A stretch of DNA of 64,000 nt from Fontivita pretiosa (GCF_050410795.1 NZ_CP191258.1:4650001-4714000), one strand, 5' to 3'; positions 41,785-51,773 are shown, numbered from the stretch's first letter. A program made the numbers and translations. The notes: a model not told the origin generated them from the sequence alone.

Positions 41785-42561
41785 TCAGATTCCTCCGGTT
41801 TTGACAGCGCACCCGCCGACGCGTCTACCCGGCATCCGAAGCGCCGGGAGCAGAAAGAGGAGCATTGGACCGAACAAGGGTTCCGGCGCCATGCTGACTT
41901 GCAGCGGCGCGGCACCCGAATCTGTACCCTGAACCGGTACGTCCCACGGGTAGACTGACGTGCTCTTTCCATCCTGAACGTACAACGCAGCCGGCGCGAA
42001 CAGAGTATTTGCTCGTTCCGCGCTCAGCGCCATTGGCCCACCGAGGGTCCTGACTGAGAGCTCCACGGTTCCCAATAGGAACTCCTCGGCGTCGAGATTG
42101 CCGTGGAACGAGATGCGAGCCCCAACAGGAGCCGGCGCGCCTAGATCAAATCCTCGCACGAAGATGAACGATGAGTTTCCAACCAACCCACCCAAATCCA
42201 AGTCAGCGTCCCCGTCGATGTCTGTTGGACTACCGCCTTGGACAGGCCCTCGTCCGAATACGGATGAATGCGACAGTGGTGCAAAGTCACCACGCATCGT
42301 GCTCAACGCTCTGGCATCGTTGCTGACGATCCTGACCCACCCATCGTAGAACGTCTCGTTGTCGATCCCATCATGGCCCTGGACGATGGCGTACAGTTCC
42401 AGGCGCACGACCTGTCCGACGCGATCGACCTGGACCGCCTTGCCGCCGTCGGCGGCGCGGAGGTCGTAGGTCAACTCGGCCCGCGCAGCGGATGGAACCA
42501 TCAGACAGATGCCAGTGGCGATCACAGCCGCAGTTCCGCGCATGCCCTGGAGGGGTGACAT
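41785..42561 (-). CDS. Secreted protein with PEP-CTERM-like tail, unknown function
   Basis: A 258-residue protein. The signal peptide is GTAAVIATGICLMVPSAARA (about residues 8-27), followed by a beta-rich region (AELTYDLRAADGG, VRLELYAIVQGHDGID, GWVRIVSNDARALSTMRGDF). An Asp-rich DIDGDADLDLGGLVG stretch could bind calcium. The end reads APEPLFGPMLLFLLPALRMPGRR with a short extra tail GGCAVKTGGI, so it is a slightly extended PEP-CTERM signal. I use the ATG at 42561; an ATG at 42543 is also possible, and the frame upstream is probably not translated. The LTYDLRAADGG start resembles other planctomycete PEP-CTERM proteins but I cannot name a function. Confidence 0.75.
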   Translation of the reverse strand: MSPLQGMRGTAAVIATGICLMVPSAARAELTYDLRAADGGKAVQVDRVGQVVRLELYAIVQGHDGIDNETFYDGWVRIVSNDARALSTMRGDFAPLSHSSVFGRGPVQGGSPTDIDGDADLDLGGLVGNSSFIFVRGFDLGAPAPVGARISFHGNLDAEEFLLGTVELSVRTLGGPMALSAERANTLFAPAALYVQDGKSTSVYPWDVPVQGTDSGAAPLQVSMAPEPLFGPMLLFLLPALRMPGRRVGGCAVKTGGI

Positions 42562-42977
42562 GACAGGCCATTTCTTCGCGGAGAGCAGAAACCAACTGCT
42601 CCGTCGCGACCCGAGAGACGATCGGCCAGACCCGTGCGCAATGTAATCTACCCGACCGCAGCAGGCCCTGGCACGACGTTTCTGCTGCTGGCGACAGCCC
42701 GGTGTGCCGCTTGATCGAGAATCAAGCCCTCGGCGGCCTATGCGGCAGCCCAACGCGCTGCCACGCGCCATCATCGAAGTCGACTCGCTGGGCGCCATCC
42801 ACATCCGCGCGGATGAATCGCCAATCCCCATTCAGATATCGCTCTTTACGGGTCATTCAGATCTGTGCCAGGACAACAAATCAAAGCGCCAAGGGCACCA
42901 AGGAGCGCCAAGGCACTGCGCTCGAGACATCCTTACTTGGCGCTACTTGGCGCAGCTTGGCGCTTCATCTGTTCTGT
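42562..42977. other. Intergenic region upstream of the PEP-CTERM gene
   Basis: 416 bases. Apart from the GCGCCAAG repeat cluster at 42884-42965 I see no gene or recognised site. Long frames on both strands are shadows. Confidence 0.4.
42884..42965. repeat. GCGCCAAG repeat cluster forming a hairpin
   Basis: GCGCCAAG occurs twice (42886, 42905) and its complement CTTGGCGC three times (42936, 42946, 42956). The outer copies form a perfect 10-bp inverted repeat AAGCGCCAAG/CTTGGCGCTT. It lies just before the 3' end of the convergent pectate-lyase-like gene and may be a dispersed genomic repeat or a transcript end structure. Confidence 0.7.
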
Positions 42978-45182
42978 TCACACTGCCCGGCGGCTTTCCA
43001 CGATCCAGTTCAGGTATTTCTCGAGGTTGGTGTAGCCGTCGCCGGTGGAGTCGGCGTTGCCGTCGGTCGGATCGCGGGGATTCAACCCGCGCTGGGTTTC
43101 CCAGTCATCGGGCATGCCGTCGTGGTCGCTGTCCTGGGGCGCGGGGCCACCTCGCAGTTCGGGGAAGCCGCCGCTGTCCTTCTGCGAGTCGATCACGCCG
43201 GGCAGGCCGCTGCGGCTGCCCTTGTAGGTGAACGAGCGATTGAGCACGTCTTTGATGATCCGCGCGTCCACTGGATCCAGCCGCGGGATATTCGCGCCCA
43301 CGTCGGCCATCACGCTTTCGTACGCCTGTCTGGCGGAATGCTCGGTGATGTAGGATTCGCAGAACGGCTCGTCGAGTTTGATGGCCGGCAGCTCTCGTGG
43401 GTTGTACCGCACGCCGCCGTTGGCCCAGTTGTCCGGCTCGTACTGCGGGTAGCCCTCCATGACATTACCCTGGATGTAGAACTGCTGCACGTCGGTGGGC
43501 AGGGGATTCTCGATACGCGCGATGACGAAGTGAAAGACCCGCGATGCCGGACCGGGGATGTAGTAGTTGCCGACGAAGTTGACCTTCCTCACGCCGCCGT
43601 CGGTCGTGCGATGGACCCAGTTGTAGCAGACGTTGTTTCGGATATCGAGGAATCCGGCGAACTTGTCGCCACGGTGCGCAAAGCCCCCGGCCAGGCTCCA
43701 GTTCCGCCCGGCGCAGTTGGCGATCAGGTTGTGGTGGAAGCTGCCGATGTTTCCGGAGATGCTGCCGGCGTAGCCGTGCATGGTGCCCGGGCGGTAGTTG
43801 CGATGGTTGGCGACATTGAGCGCGTCGGCCACGATGCAGCGCTGGAGCGTGATGTTCCTGGCGCCGCGCGAACTCACCGCCTCGTCCTGGCTCCAACTGA
43901 TCGAGCAGTGATCGATGATGGCATGATCGGTGGCGGCGAAGCCGGTGCCGTCCATCGTCTGTCTGGACTCATCCCCGACGCGGATTCGCACGTAGCGGAT
44001 GATCGTGTCGTGCGTGCCCAAGTTGCCGAAGGTGTACCCGCCGATGCAGATGCCATCCCCCGGCGCGGTCTGCCCGGCGATCGTGATGTAGGGGTTGCGG
44101 ATGATAAGTTTGCTCTTGAGCTTGATGGTCCCACCGACGCGGAATACGACGGTGCGCGGGCCTTCGGCTTCGACCGCCTCGCGCAGCGAGCCGGGCCCGC
44201 CGTCTTCCAGCGTCGTGACTTCGTAGACTTTTCCCCCGCGTCCGCCGATCGCGAATCGCCCGTATCCTTCGGCCCCGGGGAACGCCAGTTGCCGCGGGCG
44301 GAAATGCCACACCTGGCCCCTGATCACTTGTCCGTCGTTCTGGATCGTGTCCACCCGCCAGTAGTAGCGTCGCATGTTGTTCAGCCGCATGTTCGCAGTC
44401 GAGAATTGCGACTGAGAGATCTCGCCACGGAACAGGGGGGATTCGGGGGCGGCGTCGGCGACGGCGGATTCGTCTTCGCCGAGATACACGTGGAATCGTT
44501 CTGCCCCGGTCGGGGTTGCCCAGCGCAACGTCTGACAGTCGGCATGCAGGTCGCCATTCGGCGGCGAAGGACGCGAGGCCCGCCGTTTCGGGTCCGAGTG
44601 ATCGATCTCGATCCCGTTCAGCATCACTGCCCCGCCGGAGCTGCGAAAGCTGAGCACCAGGTCTTTGCCCGCCTCGGCCTGCACCTGGACGAACGCAGTG
44701 GCGGCATCGTCATCGTTCTCCACGCGGGCGGATTGCCTCAGGCCCTGAAGCACCGGCGTGCCGTTGACGAGCACGTCGAAGGTTGTATCGGCGTCTGGCC
44801 CGGTCGCGTTGTGGTAGGTTGTGATCGAATGCCGGCCGGGCGAAAGGCCCGAGATGACCAGCTCCAGCGAGCCGGCGCGATCGTCGCTGTGGACGTAGAC
44901 TCCGTCGTTTGCGAACGGTGCGTTGTGATCGATGCCGCCTTTCCACAGATCGCCACGGATGGTGCCTTTTGTGGCGCGAAGGGTCAGCAGCAGATCGCCG
45001 AATCGCTGCGAAGCCGAGGCGCCGTCGGACACCCGCCAGTTGTGGCAGGTGTGGCTGAGCATGTCGCGGCGATCGTTGTCGGCGTTGATGTCCACGCGCA
45101 GCGGCGTGGCCAATGCGCTGCGGGCCAGTGCGTGAAGGGCCACGGCGGCGACGATGATCCACGTGGCGAGACGACAGTGCAT
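42978..45182 (-). CDS. Secreted pectate-lyase-like polysaccharide lyase
   Basis: A 734-residue exported protein. The signal peptide is WIIVAAVALHALARSALA (about 8-25). Residues about 28-200 resemble a carbohydrate-binding beta-sandwich (LRVDINADNDRRDML, LELVISGLSPGRHSITTYHN), then about 205-295 a fibronectin-like segment with ADCQTLRWATPTGAERFHVYL. The catalytic right-handed beta-helix follows (about 300-660): LAFPGAEGYGRFAIGGRGG, VTTLEDGGPGSLREAVEA, TIAGQTAPGDGICIGG, DHAIIDHCSISWSQDEAV, RCIVADAL and NVCYNWVHRTTDGG. The end has a calcium-binding DSDHDGMPDDWETQRGLNP and DSTGDGYTNLEKYLNWI. This layout is common in pectate-lyase-type enzymes of plant-polymer degraders; the exact substrate is not set by sequence. 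Confidence 0.87.
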   Translation of the reverse strand: MHCRLATWIIVAAVALHALARSALATPLRVDINADNDRRDMLSHTCHNWRVSDGASASQRFGDLLLTLRATKGTIRGDLWKGGIDHNAPFANDGVYVHSDDRAGSLELVISGLSPGRHSITTYHNATGPDADTTFDVLVNGTPVLQGLRQSARVENDDDAATAFVQVQAEAGKDLVLSFRSSGGAVMLNGIEIDHSDPKRRASRPSPPNGDLHADCQTLRWATPTGAERFHVYLGEDESAVADAAPESPLFRGEISQSQFSTANMRLNNMRRYYWRVDTIQNDGQVIRGQVWHFRPRQLAFPGAEGYGRFAIGGRGGKVYEVTTLEDGGPGSLREAVEAEGPRTVVFRVGGTIKLKSKLIIRNPYITIAGQTAPGDGICIGGYTFGNLGTHDTIIRYVRIRVGDESRQTMDGTGFAATDHAIIDHCSISWSQDEAVSSRGARNITLQRCIVADALNVANHRNYRPGTMHGYAGSISGNIGSFHHNLIANCAGRNWSLAGGFAHRGDKFAGFLDIRNNVCYNWVHRTTDGGVRKVNFVGNYYIPGPASRVFHFVIARIENPLPTDVQQFYIQGNVMEGYPQYEPDNWANGGVRYNPRELPAIKLDEPFCESYITEHSARQAYESVMADVGANIPRLDPVDARIIKDVLNRSFTYKGSRSGLPGVIDSQKDSGGFPELRGGPAPQDSDHDGMPDDWETQRGLNPRDPTDGNADSTGDGYTNLEKYLNWIVESRRAV

Positions 45183-45363
45183 GGGGTTTGGACCTTTGGG
45201 CAACAAGAGTGTGAAGTTCAAGCGGCTTGCGGCGACGTCTGATGCGCCGCGCCCGCCGCGACTATACCCGCAGTCTCCATCGGAAACATTGCAGGTGTGC
45301 GTAAACTGTTTACCAACCAGCGCAACAGATGTTGAAGCCGCGACCGCAGGGCGAGCCGGCGCG

Positions 45364-46350
45364 TCACTCGCCGACCGCCAGCAACACCTTGCCCATCGGC
45401 CCGCGGGCAAGATACGCAAACGCCTCAGGAAGCTGATCGAACGCGAAGACCCGATCGACCAGCGGCCGGGCGTTGATCCGCGACAGAAGCATGAGGATCT
45501 GGTCCCATGCCTGGCGTGCCTCGGCGTTGGTGTACGCACCCACCGCGACTCCGCCGATTCTGATTCGCCGGAACAGCAGCGAGGCGGTGTTGAACTGAGG
45601 CACGGGCCCTGCCAGTCGCCCGACGACGCTGACTCGCCCGCGGTCTGCGAGCGTGGCCAGCAATTCGGGAAAGAGGCTGCCGCCGACGTTGTCGATGACC
45701 AGGTCCACACGTCGTTCGCCCAGCAGCGCCTTGAGGGTCGTTCGCCACTGCGGGTCGGTTGGATCCAGCACGTGATGCATGCCCAGGGACTTGAGTTTCT
45801 GACGCTTGACCGGATCGCGCGACAGGCCGACGACGGTGTGTCCCATCGCCGGCGCCAGTTGCGTGCTGGCCACACCCACGCCGCCGGAGGCACCGCTGAT
45901 CAGAATCACCGCCTGCTGGGGAAGGTCAGGCCACTGGGTAATCGCCTGGTAGGCCGTCAGGTACACGAGTGTGGCGCCAGCGGCCTGCTGGTCCGTCCAG
46001 CCCTGGGGGACATCCACCAGCGACCCAACCGGGACGCTGACGAGCTGTGCAAGGGTTCCCCATCGCGTGATGCCAACCTCGCCACGAAGCACAACCTGCT
46101 TTTGCCCGACTCGCAGGCTCGACACGCCGGCGCCCAGCTCGACGATCTGTCCCATCCCGTCGCGACCGAGAATGTGTGGCAGGGGGGGCTTGGCCGGATA
46201 CTGCCCCTGCGCCAGGTACGCGTCGGCGGGGTTGAGCGCGGCGAAACGCACTTTCAGCAGCGCCTCGCCCGCGGCCGGTCTGGGATCGGGGACTTCGGCG
46301 AGTCTGGCTTTGTCGATGCCGTCGAAGCTCTCGATGATCCAGGCTTTCAT
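45364..46350 (-). CDS. Quinone oxidoreductase-like alcohol dehydrogenase (MDR superfamily)
   Basis: A 328-residue medium-chain dehydrogenase. The N-terminal GroES-like domain has AALNPADAYLAQGQYPAKPP and LGRDGMGQIVELGAGV; the Rossmann domain has the nucleotide-binding motif SGASGGVGVASTQLA. The zinc-ligand residues of true alcohol or threonine dehydrogenases are missing, so it is closer to NADPH:quinone reductases. VDLVIDNVGG and the C-terminal ARPLVDRVFAFDQLPEAFAYL complete the pattern. It is divergent from kbl by 90 bases; although threonine dehydrogenase is the usual partner of kbl, this protein lacks the features of Tdh. Confidence 0.88.
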   Translation of the reverse strand: MKAWIIESFDGIDKARLAEVPDPRPAAGEALLKVRFAALNPADAYLAQGQYPAKPPLPHILGRDGMGQIVELGAGVSSLRVGQKQVVLRGEVGITRWGTLAQLVSVPVGSLVDVPQGWTDQQAAGATLVYLTAYQAITQWPDLPQQAVILISGASGGVGVASTQLAPAMGHTVVGLSRDPVKRQKLKSLGMHHVLDPTDPQWRTTLKALLGERRVDLVIDNVGGSLFPELLATLADRGRVSVVGRLAGPVPQFNTASLLFRRIRIGGVAVGAYTNAEARQAWDQILMLLSRINARPLVDRVFAFDQLPEAFAYLARGPMGKVLLAVGE

Positions 46351-46440
46351 GTGCGGTGTCTCCGTCCGGTCACGCGGGCTTGCGCCAAGCGTCCATTGTC
46401 AACCTCGGGCTGCAAGCCCGTCGTAGGATAGAATACCCGC

Positions 46441-47643
<1,203 letters not shown>

Positions 47644-47669
47644 GCGGGGTAAGGATTCCGTCGGGGCGC

Positions 47670-47741
47670 AAAAAACGCGGGCGCGCGGTCAGCATGCCCG
47701 CACCGACGGTGCCGGGACATGGAATCCGACCGCGCGCCCGC
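47670..47741 (-). terminator. Rho-independent terminator of the flp gene
   Basis: Arms GCGGGCGCGCGGTC (47677-47690) and GACCGCGCGCCCGC (47728-47741) are perfectly complementary over 14 bases, with an inner GCACCG/CGGTGC stem. On the minus strand the stem is followed by six T. The same stem lies 26 bases after kbl on the plus strand but without a T-tract there. Confidence 0.85.
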
Positions 47742-47764
47742 AGTTGAGTTCCGGGGTGGCGAGC

Positions 47765-47935
47765 TTACATTCCGTCGTTCAGCGATGTCCAGCGGGCGAC
47801 AACCTTCGTGCCCACCGCACCGATGATCGCGATGGCGGCCACAACGATCAGGCCGGCGATCAATGCGTATTCCAGAACCTCGCCGCCCGCTTCGTCACGC
47901 AGCAGCGCATCCAGCTTCTTCACGAGCTTTCGCAT
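47765..47935 (-). CDS. flp: Flp-family type IVb pilin
   Basis: A 56-residue pilin with a near-perfect AAGGAGGT ribosome site. The charged start MRKLVKKLDALLRDEAGG is followed by the Flp hallmark EVLEYALIAGLIVVAAIAII, a hydrophobic helix with Glu at its start plus Tyr at the next-but-one position, and a short tail KVVARWTSLNDGM. It is the major subunit type of Tad/Flp adhesive pili; the leader is cleaved by a prepilin peptidase after a Gly just before the helix. No tad, cpa or prepilin peptidase gene lies in the window, so it is an orphan pilin gene with its own strong terminator. Confidence 0.9.
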   Translation of the reverse strand: MRKLVKKLDALLRDEAGGEVLEYALIAGLIVVAAIAIIGAVGTKVVARWTSLNDGM

Positions 47936-48161
47936 ACCGAACCTCCTTCGAGTAGTGGCACATGCCTTGGCCGGCGAACACCCGCGCGCACTCCAGAGCG
48001 GCGAACTGGCATCAGCAGGCTGCTGCGGCCGTCACTGGCTCATCGGTCCAAAGCGCGCAATCCTTTAGGTTGCGCGATCCGTTGCGATCCGCTGGTGAAC
48101 AAAGGATGCAATATCGGACCTGATCGACAGGGTGGGCAGCGCGGGCGGCTTGCGGCTGCGT

Positions 48162-48641
48162 TCAGGCTGCCGCCTGCTGTATGCGACGCAAAATCTGCTC
48201 GGCGCGCGAACGGCGCTGCACTTGCGGGTCGGAAGCCCACTGCTGGCCCTCGGCGTGGCGCACTTCGGTCTGCTCAATGATCTGCACGCGGCATTTGCCC
48301 GATGGGTCGGACCAGTCGGGAATCACCGTGATGCGATAGCGCGTCCGCTCCTGCCAGCGGCGTGCGATGCGCCATTGCCCGGGATGACGCTCAAAATCCG
48401 TCACGATCACGCCATTGCCCAGGTCCTGGCATTTCAATGAGACCGGCGGTGCCTGGAGAACCTGACAGATCTTCTCAACCATCTGCCGGGGCGGGACATT
48501 GAACGTCGCCTCGACCGGGTTGAGGATCGATTCCGATGCCCCCGCGGCCTGTGGATTGTCCGCCGAGCTCGACCGGCAACCTGCCAAGCCCAGCACCAGC
48601 ACCGCCGTCACCGTCACTGTCAAGGTATTGCGTTGTTGCAT
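48162..48641 (-). CDS. Lipoprotein, unknown function
   Basis: A 159-residue protein starting MQQRNTLTVTVTAVLVLGLAG with lipobox GLAGC, Cys at residue 22. The mature part has an NPVEATFNVPPRQMVEKICQ helix, then beta segments (GNGVIVTDFERHPGQWRIA, RTRYRITVIPDWSDPSGKC), and a Gln/Arg-rich C-terminal helix (QRRSRAEQILRRIQQAA). Two Cys in VEKICQVLQAPPVSLKCQ could pair. No family recognised. The start could be nine bases (ATG) or eighteen bases (TTG) further upstream. Confidence 0.7.
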   Translation of the reverse strand: MQQRNTLTVTVTAVLVLGLAGCRSSSADNPQAAGASESILNPVEATFNVPPRQMVEKICQVLQAPPVSLKCQDLGNGVIVTDFERHPGQWRIARRWQERTRYRITVIPDWSDPSGKCRVQIIEQTEVRHAEGQQWASDPQVQRRSRAEQILRRIQQAAA

Positions 48642-48732
48642 GCCGGGCATGTTACCCAACGCCCGATGAAATGACGAACGCGAACCGCGCGCTGCGGCAG
48701 ATCACCCCGCAGACGCAGACAAATCCGGCCTG

Positions 48733-50178
48733 TCATTTGCTTCGAGGCTTGACGGTGTAGCTCAGATCATCGAACCATACCTGAACGAAATGTCCGCCGC
48801 TGTGAATGTTGAAGATGCCGAAACGATCGAAGGTCGCGCCGGCCTGGCGGATGCCAGGCGCCAAGTCGTACGTCTGCACGTGGTCATCGAACCTGACCGT
48901 AATCCGCCCACGACCGTCGGCGGCGGTGGGAGAGTAGTCCATCGACCATTGATGCACCTGTCCGTCGGGACGAATCAGCGGACCCTCGGCGGTGATTTCG
49001 CCCTTTGCATCCCTGTTGTAACAGGCGGGTCGGAAATAGTGCCCGACGCGGCTGGGGCCTTCGATCAGGATCGCCAGCACGTTTCTGTCCGGCTCGACGT
49101 GGTGTGGAGTCGTTTTGCTCCTCTTGGACTGGGAGTCGAAGAAGCCGATGAACGCGCCGCTGTCGGAGCCGGCGGCGGTGAAGGCCACCTTGCCCGAGGC
49201 GTGGATTTCGTCATCCAGCGAGAGAGGCCCGACTGCATCCGCGTAATACGCCCCGCCCGCCTCATCGCGCCACACCGCCCCGCCGATTTCTCCACGCCCG
49301 CCGCCGGCATGTGTCGTGTCCGGGCTGTAACCGAAGTCATGGTAGGGTCGCAGCAGCCGATCCTCGAATTCGACCTGGTTGCCCAGTGCGTCCCATTTCG
49401 GATCGCCATCGAGATCGATCGGCTTGCCATCGAGCATCAGGTCATCAAAGTAGACCTCCATTCCCGAACCGGATGTCTGCTGGTTGAACATGCCGAACCG
49501 GTTGAAGGTGGCGCCGTCGGCCTTGTGTCCGTCGGCCAGCGCCAGCGTGTAGGTTTTGTCGTCGAGGGTGAAAGTGACTTGTCCTTTGCCCGCGGCGGCG
49601 TCGGGGTCGTAGCTCAGTTTCCAGGTATGCACGGTTCCGTCGGCAAGGAACGGTTTGGTCCTGGTCGTCTGGTAGCGTTCGCCCTCGAAACAGCCGATGC
49701 CACCGCTGAGCCAGTGTTGCGTGCCGTATTCGAAAAAGACCCAGTACTTTCCGCCATTGCCGTCGATGCGGAACGTCAGCGAGTTGGGCGTGCGCCATCC
49801 GCGGGACTTGTCGTTGAAGAACCCGAACAGCATGCCGCTGTTTCCATCGTCTCGGGTGACGGCGAATTTGCCGGAAGCGACCAGCTTGTCATTGAAGGTT
49901 TTGACGGGAATGGGCATGGCGTAGTAGGCGGGCGTGACCGACCGCTGGATCCACCCGCCGATCTCGCCTGGCCGCACGCCTTTGGCGTGGTTGGTATCGC
50001 GCCAACCGAAGTCCTGCCGGGTGATCTTCGCGGGAACGGGAACCAAGCGGTTGCGGAAGCCTTCCCATCCTGGATCGGTGGAAAAATCCTGGTGGCGGAG
50101 GTTCGCCTGCTGCGACAGAACCGTGGGGGTCAGTGTCAAAGCGAACAGAAGCGCGCGAAGGAAGTTTGAAGTGTTCAT
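48733..50178 (-). CDS. Secreted protein with two copies of a recurrent unnamed beta-sandwich-like domain
   Basis: A 481-residue exported protein with signal peptide LRALLFALTLTPTVLSQ (about 7-23). Two homologous halves follow. Copy one (about 30-245) starts DFSTDPGWEGFRNR, then FGWRDTN, PGEIGGWIQRS, AYYAMPI, SGMLFGFFNDKS, KYWVFFEYGTQHW, HTWKLSYDPDA and FNRFGMFN; copy two (about 255-478) starts DPKWDALGNQVEF, then FGYSPDTTHAG, RGEIGGAVWRD, GAYYADA, SGAFIGFFDSQ and FDRFGIFNIHSGG. The same unit occurs in the genes at 50353, 55141 and 57848, usually with a PEP-CTERM tail. Here there is no PEP-CTERM tail, so the product should be free periplasmic or secreted. It may be a concanavalin-like sugar-binding fold. 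I start at the ATG at 50178; the frame continues to a TTG at 50193. Confidence 0.75.
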   Translation of the reverse strand: MNTSNFLRALLFALTLTPTVLSQQANLRHQDFSTDPGWEGFRNRLVPVPAKITRQDFGWRDTNHAKGVRPGEIGGWIQRSVTPAYYAMPIPVKTFNDKLVASGKFAVTRDDGNSGMLFGFFNDKSRGWRTPNSLTFRIDGNGGKYWVFFEYGTQHWLSGGIGCFEGERYQTTRTKPFLADGTVHTWKLSYDPDAAAGKGQVTFTLDDKTYTLALADGHKADGATFNRFGMFNQQTSGSGMEVYFDDLMLDGKPIDLDGDPKWDALGNQVEFEDRLLRPYHDFGYSPDTTHAGGGRGEIGGAVWRDEAGGAYYADAVGPLSLDDEIHASGKVAFTAAGSDSGAFIGFFDSQSKRSKTTPHHVEPDRNVLAILIEGPSRVGHYFRPACYNRDAKGEITAEGPLIRPDGQVHQWSMDYSPTAADGRGRITVRFDDHVQTYDLAPGIRQAGATFDRFGIFNIHSGGHFVQVWFDDLSYTVKPRSK

Positions 50179-50258
50179 CGATGATGTAAACAACGGTGAG
50201 CGGCGGACGTTGCAGGCGACATGCTGAAACCGGCGCGCGCCTGCTCGGTGAGAAGGAG

Positions 50259-50297
50259 AAAAAAGTGCGCGACAGGCCTGTTCAGCCTGTCGCGCAC
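50259..50297 (-). terminator. Rho-independent terminator after the PEP-CTERM gene at 50353
   Basis: Arms GTGCGCGACAGGC (50265-50277) and GCCTGTCGCGCAC (50285-50297) with a 7-base loop. The minus strand continues into six T. It lies 55 bases past the stop codon of the minus-strand gene. Confidence 0.88.
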
Positions 50298-50352
50298 AGG
50301 TGGCAATAGCGGCTACTGCCGCAACGGTGAGTTATTGCGCGAACGCGGGCGA

Positions 50353-51141
50353 TCAGCGCCGACGACGGCGAAGACCTGCCAACGCGCCCAACGCCAACAG
50401 TCCGGCGCTTGCCGGTTCCGGAACCACAGTGACAGCGGTGACGCTCAGGTCGTCAAGCCAGAGCTGGCTGGTGCCGCCATCGGCCGACACCGCCATGATC
50501 CCGAAGTGCGTCCACGGATTGTAGTCACCCGGGCTGATGTTCAAGGTCGCCGTCCTCGTGTCGATCACCACAGTCATCGCGCCGGCTCCGTCGTAAGTGA
50601 AGCTGAACGGAAGGGTGGTGTCATTCGGAAGCGGCGAGTAAATGGACAGGTCGCGCGTGCGGCCCTGGCCAGGCGTGAACGCGATGGGAATCGGCGACTC
50701 GCCGTCATCGAACTGCACGCCCAGGAAGTTCGAGGCGTCGCCGCCGCTGCCATAGCTCGACGCTCCATTGCAGTAGCCGAGGTACACCCCGGAACCGCCG
50801 TCACGATGAAGGTTCAACACGCCGGTCACCGTGAACGGCGTGGTCGGGCTTAGCGCGCCACCGAGATCCAGCCCATAGAAGTTTGCCGGGCTGCTCCTGC
50901 GGGTGATGCTGCCGCCGATCTCGCCTGCACCACTGGCCGTTCCACCTGGTGGATTGACGGCCGTGCCAGTCACGTCACCGGTGGAATACCCGTAGTTCTG
51001 AGGTGGCGTGGTGTTGTTCACGCCGCTCCAGCCTCGCGGGGCGGGATCAGTGGTGAAATCTTCGGTGATCTGGACGACGCCCCACGCCGGTGCAGTCAGC
51101 CCAGCGACCGCCGCCACAACAAGAGCACGCATGGATCGCAT
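50353..51141 (-). CDS. PEP-CTERM secreted protein with one copy of the recurrent domain
   Basis: A 262-residue protein with a GGAGGG site eight bases before its ATG. The signal peptide is MRALVVAAVAGLTAPAWG, and the recurrent domain starts VQITEDFTTDPAPRGWSGVN, then NYGYSTGDVTGTAVNPPGG, GAGEIGGSITRRSSPANFYG, GSGVYLGYCNGASSYGSGG, NFLGVQFDDGESPIPIAF, HFGIMAVSADGG and LWLDDLSV. The tail is VVPEPASAGLLALGALAGL with a basic RRRRR end. The phrase TPPQNYGYS and the GEIGG box match the genes at 57848. Expected to be sorted to the surface; function unknown. Confidence 0.85.
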   Translation of the reverse strand: MRSMRALVVAAVAGLTAPAWGVVQITEDFTTDPAPRGWSGVNNTTPPQNYGYSTGDVTGTAVNPPGGTASGAGEIGGSITRRSSPANFYGLDLGGALSPTTPFTVTGVLNLHRDGGSGVYLGYCNGASSYGSGGDASNFLGVQFDDGESPIPIAFTPGQGRTRDLSIYSPLPNDTTLPFSFTYDGAGAMTVVIDTRTATLNISPGDYNPWTHFGIMAVSADGGTSQLWLDDLSVTAVTVVPEPASAGLLALGALAGLRRRRR

Positions 51142-51262
51142 TTGTTCTGCCCTCCACAATCGTTAGCCCCCTGAACCAATCGTTATGCACTTCTCCCAAT
51201 GAACAGCTTTCGCAGTATTTCAAGACAAACAGTCGAGCAGGTAACGTCTCGTTGCGCCCTGA

Positions 51263-51490
51263 TCACTCCTTCCTCCGGCCCAGTGGCAGCGGGTTCTGTG
51301 CGCCCATCGCCACGAGTCCCGCGCCCGCCGGTCCCGAAGCCCAATCGAAGTTGCAGCCACGTGATGGTCTGGAATAGCCCGCAACAAAGCCCGGAGTTAT
51401 CTGGTCAGGGAAGAGCTGCACTGAGTGCGCGCCTGGGCAGGCGAGGTGATCAACGGCTTGAAAGACAAGCAGCGCGGGGGTTGGCCGCAT
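51263..51490 (-). pseudogene. Collapsed PEP-CTERM gene relic, 75-residue remnant
   Basis: The start region (ATG at 51490) is preceded by TTGCGGAGGGCAGAAA, nearly the same as the leader of the gene at 50353 (GTGGAGGGCAGAACAA), and flanking sequence also matches (ATGCACTTCTCCC near 51184 versus GTGCATTTCTCCC near 51527). The end reads ASGPAGAGLVAMGAQNPLPLGRRKE, a decayed copy of a PEPASAGLLALGA tail. Between the two only about 50 residues remain. It therefore looks like a paralogue that lost its middle by internal deletion. Confidence 0.6.
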
Positions 51491-51773
51491 TTTCTGCCCT
51501 CCGCAATCACGTGCTCGCACGACCTCGTGCATTTCTCCCGGACGAGCACAGAAATGACAGTACCAGCGTATTATCGATAATTGTGCGCCATTCGCAACAG
51601 AAATCCAGGAAATTTTTACCATGCGATGAGGCAGTTCACACTCACCGTGTACGCCTGTGGTTCAGAGGCCTTCAATCCATCAGCTTTTTTCTTGATAAAC
51701 CAGTCGTAATAAAGATATTGTTCTGCCCATCTTTCGTGATGATCTATTTGGTCGGCTTCCGAGGGCATGTCCC
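51491..51773. other. Intergenic region upstream of the sugar operon
   Basis: About 280 bases, AT-richer than the average, carrying the leader of the relic on the minus side and the operon leader on the plus side. No clear promoter consensus; weak TTGATA near 51692. GAGGG at about 51761 is the ribosome site of the next gene. Confidence 0.35.

Noticed and set aside
42702..45242. 846-residue plus-strand frame opposite the pectate-lyase-like gene
   Set aside because: The minus strand encodes a complete recognisable enzyme; the plus-strand translation is shadow sequence.
47955..47972. TGGCACATGCCTTGG as a sigma-54 promoter for the pilin
   Set aside because: It is on the wrong strand for flp and its -12 GC is GG.
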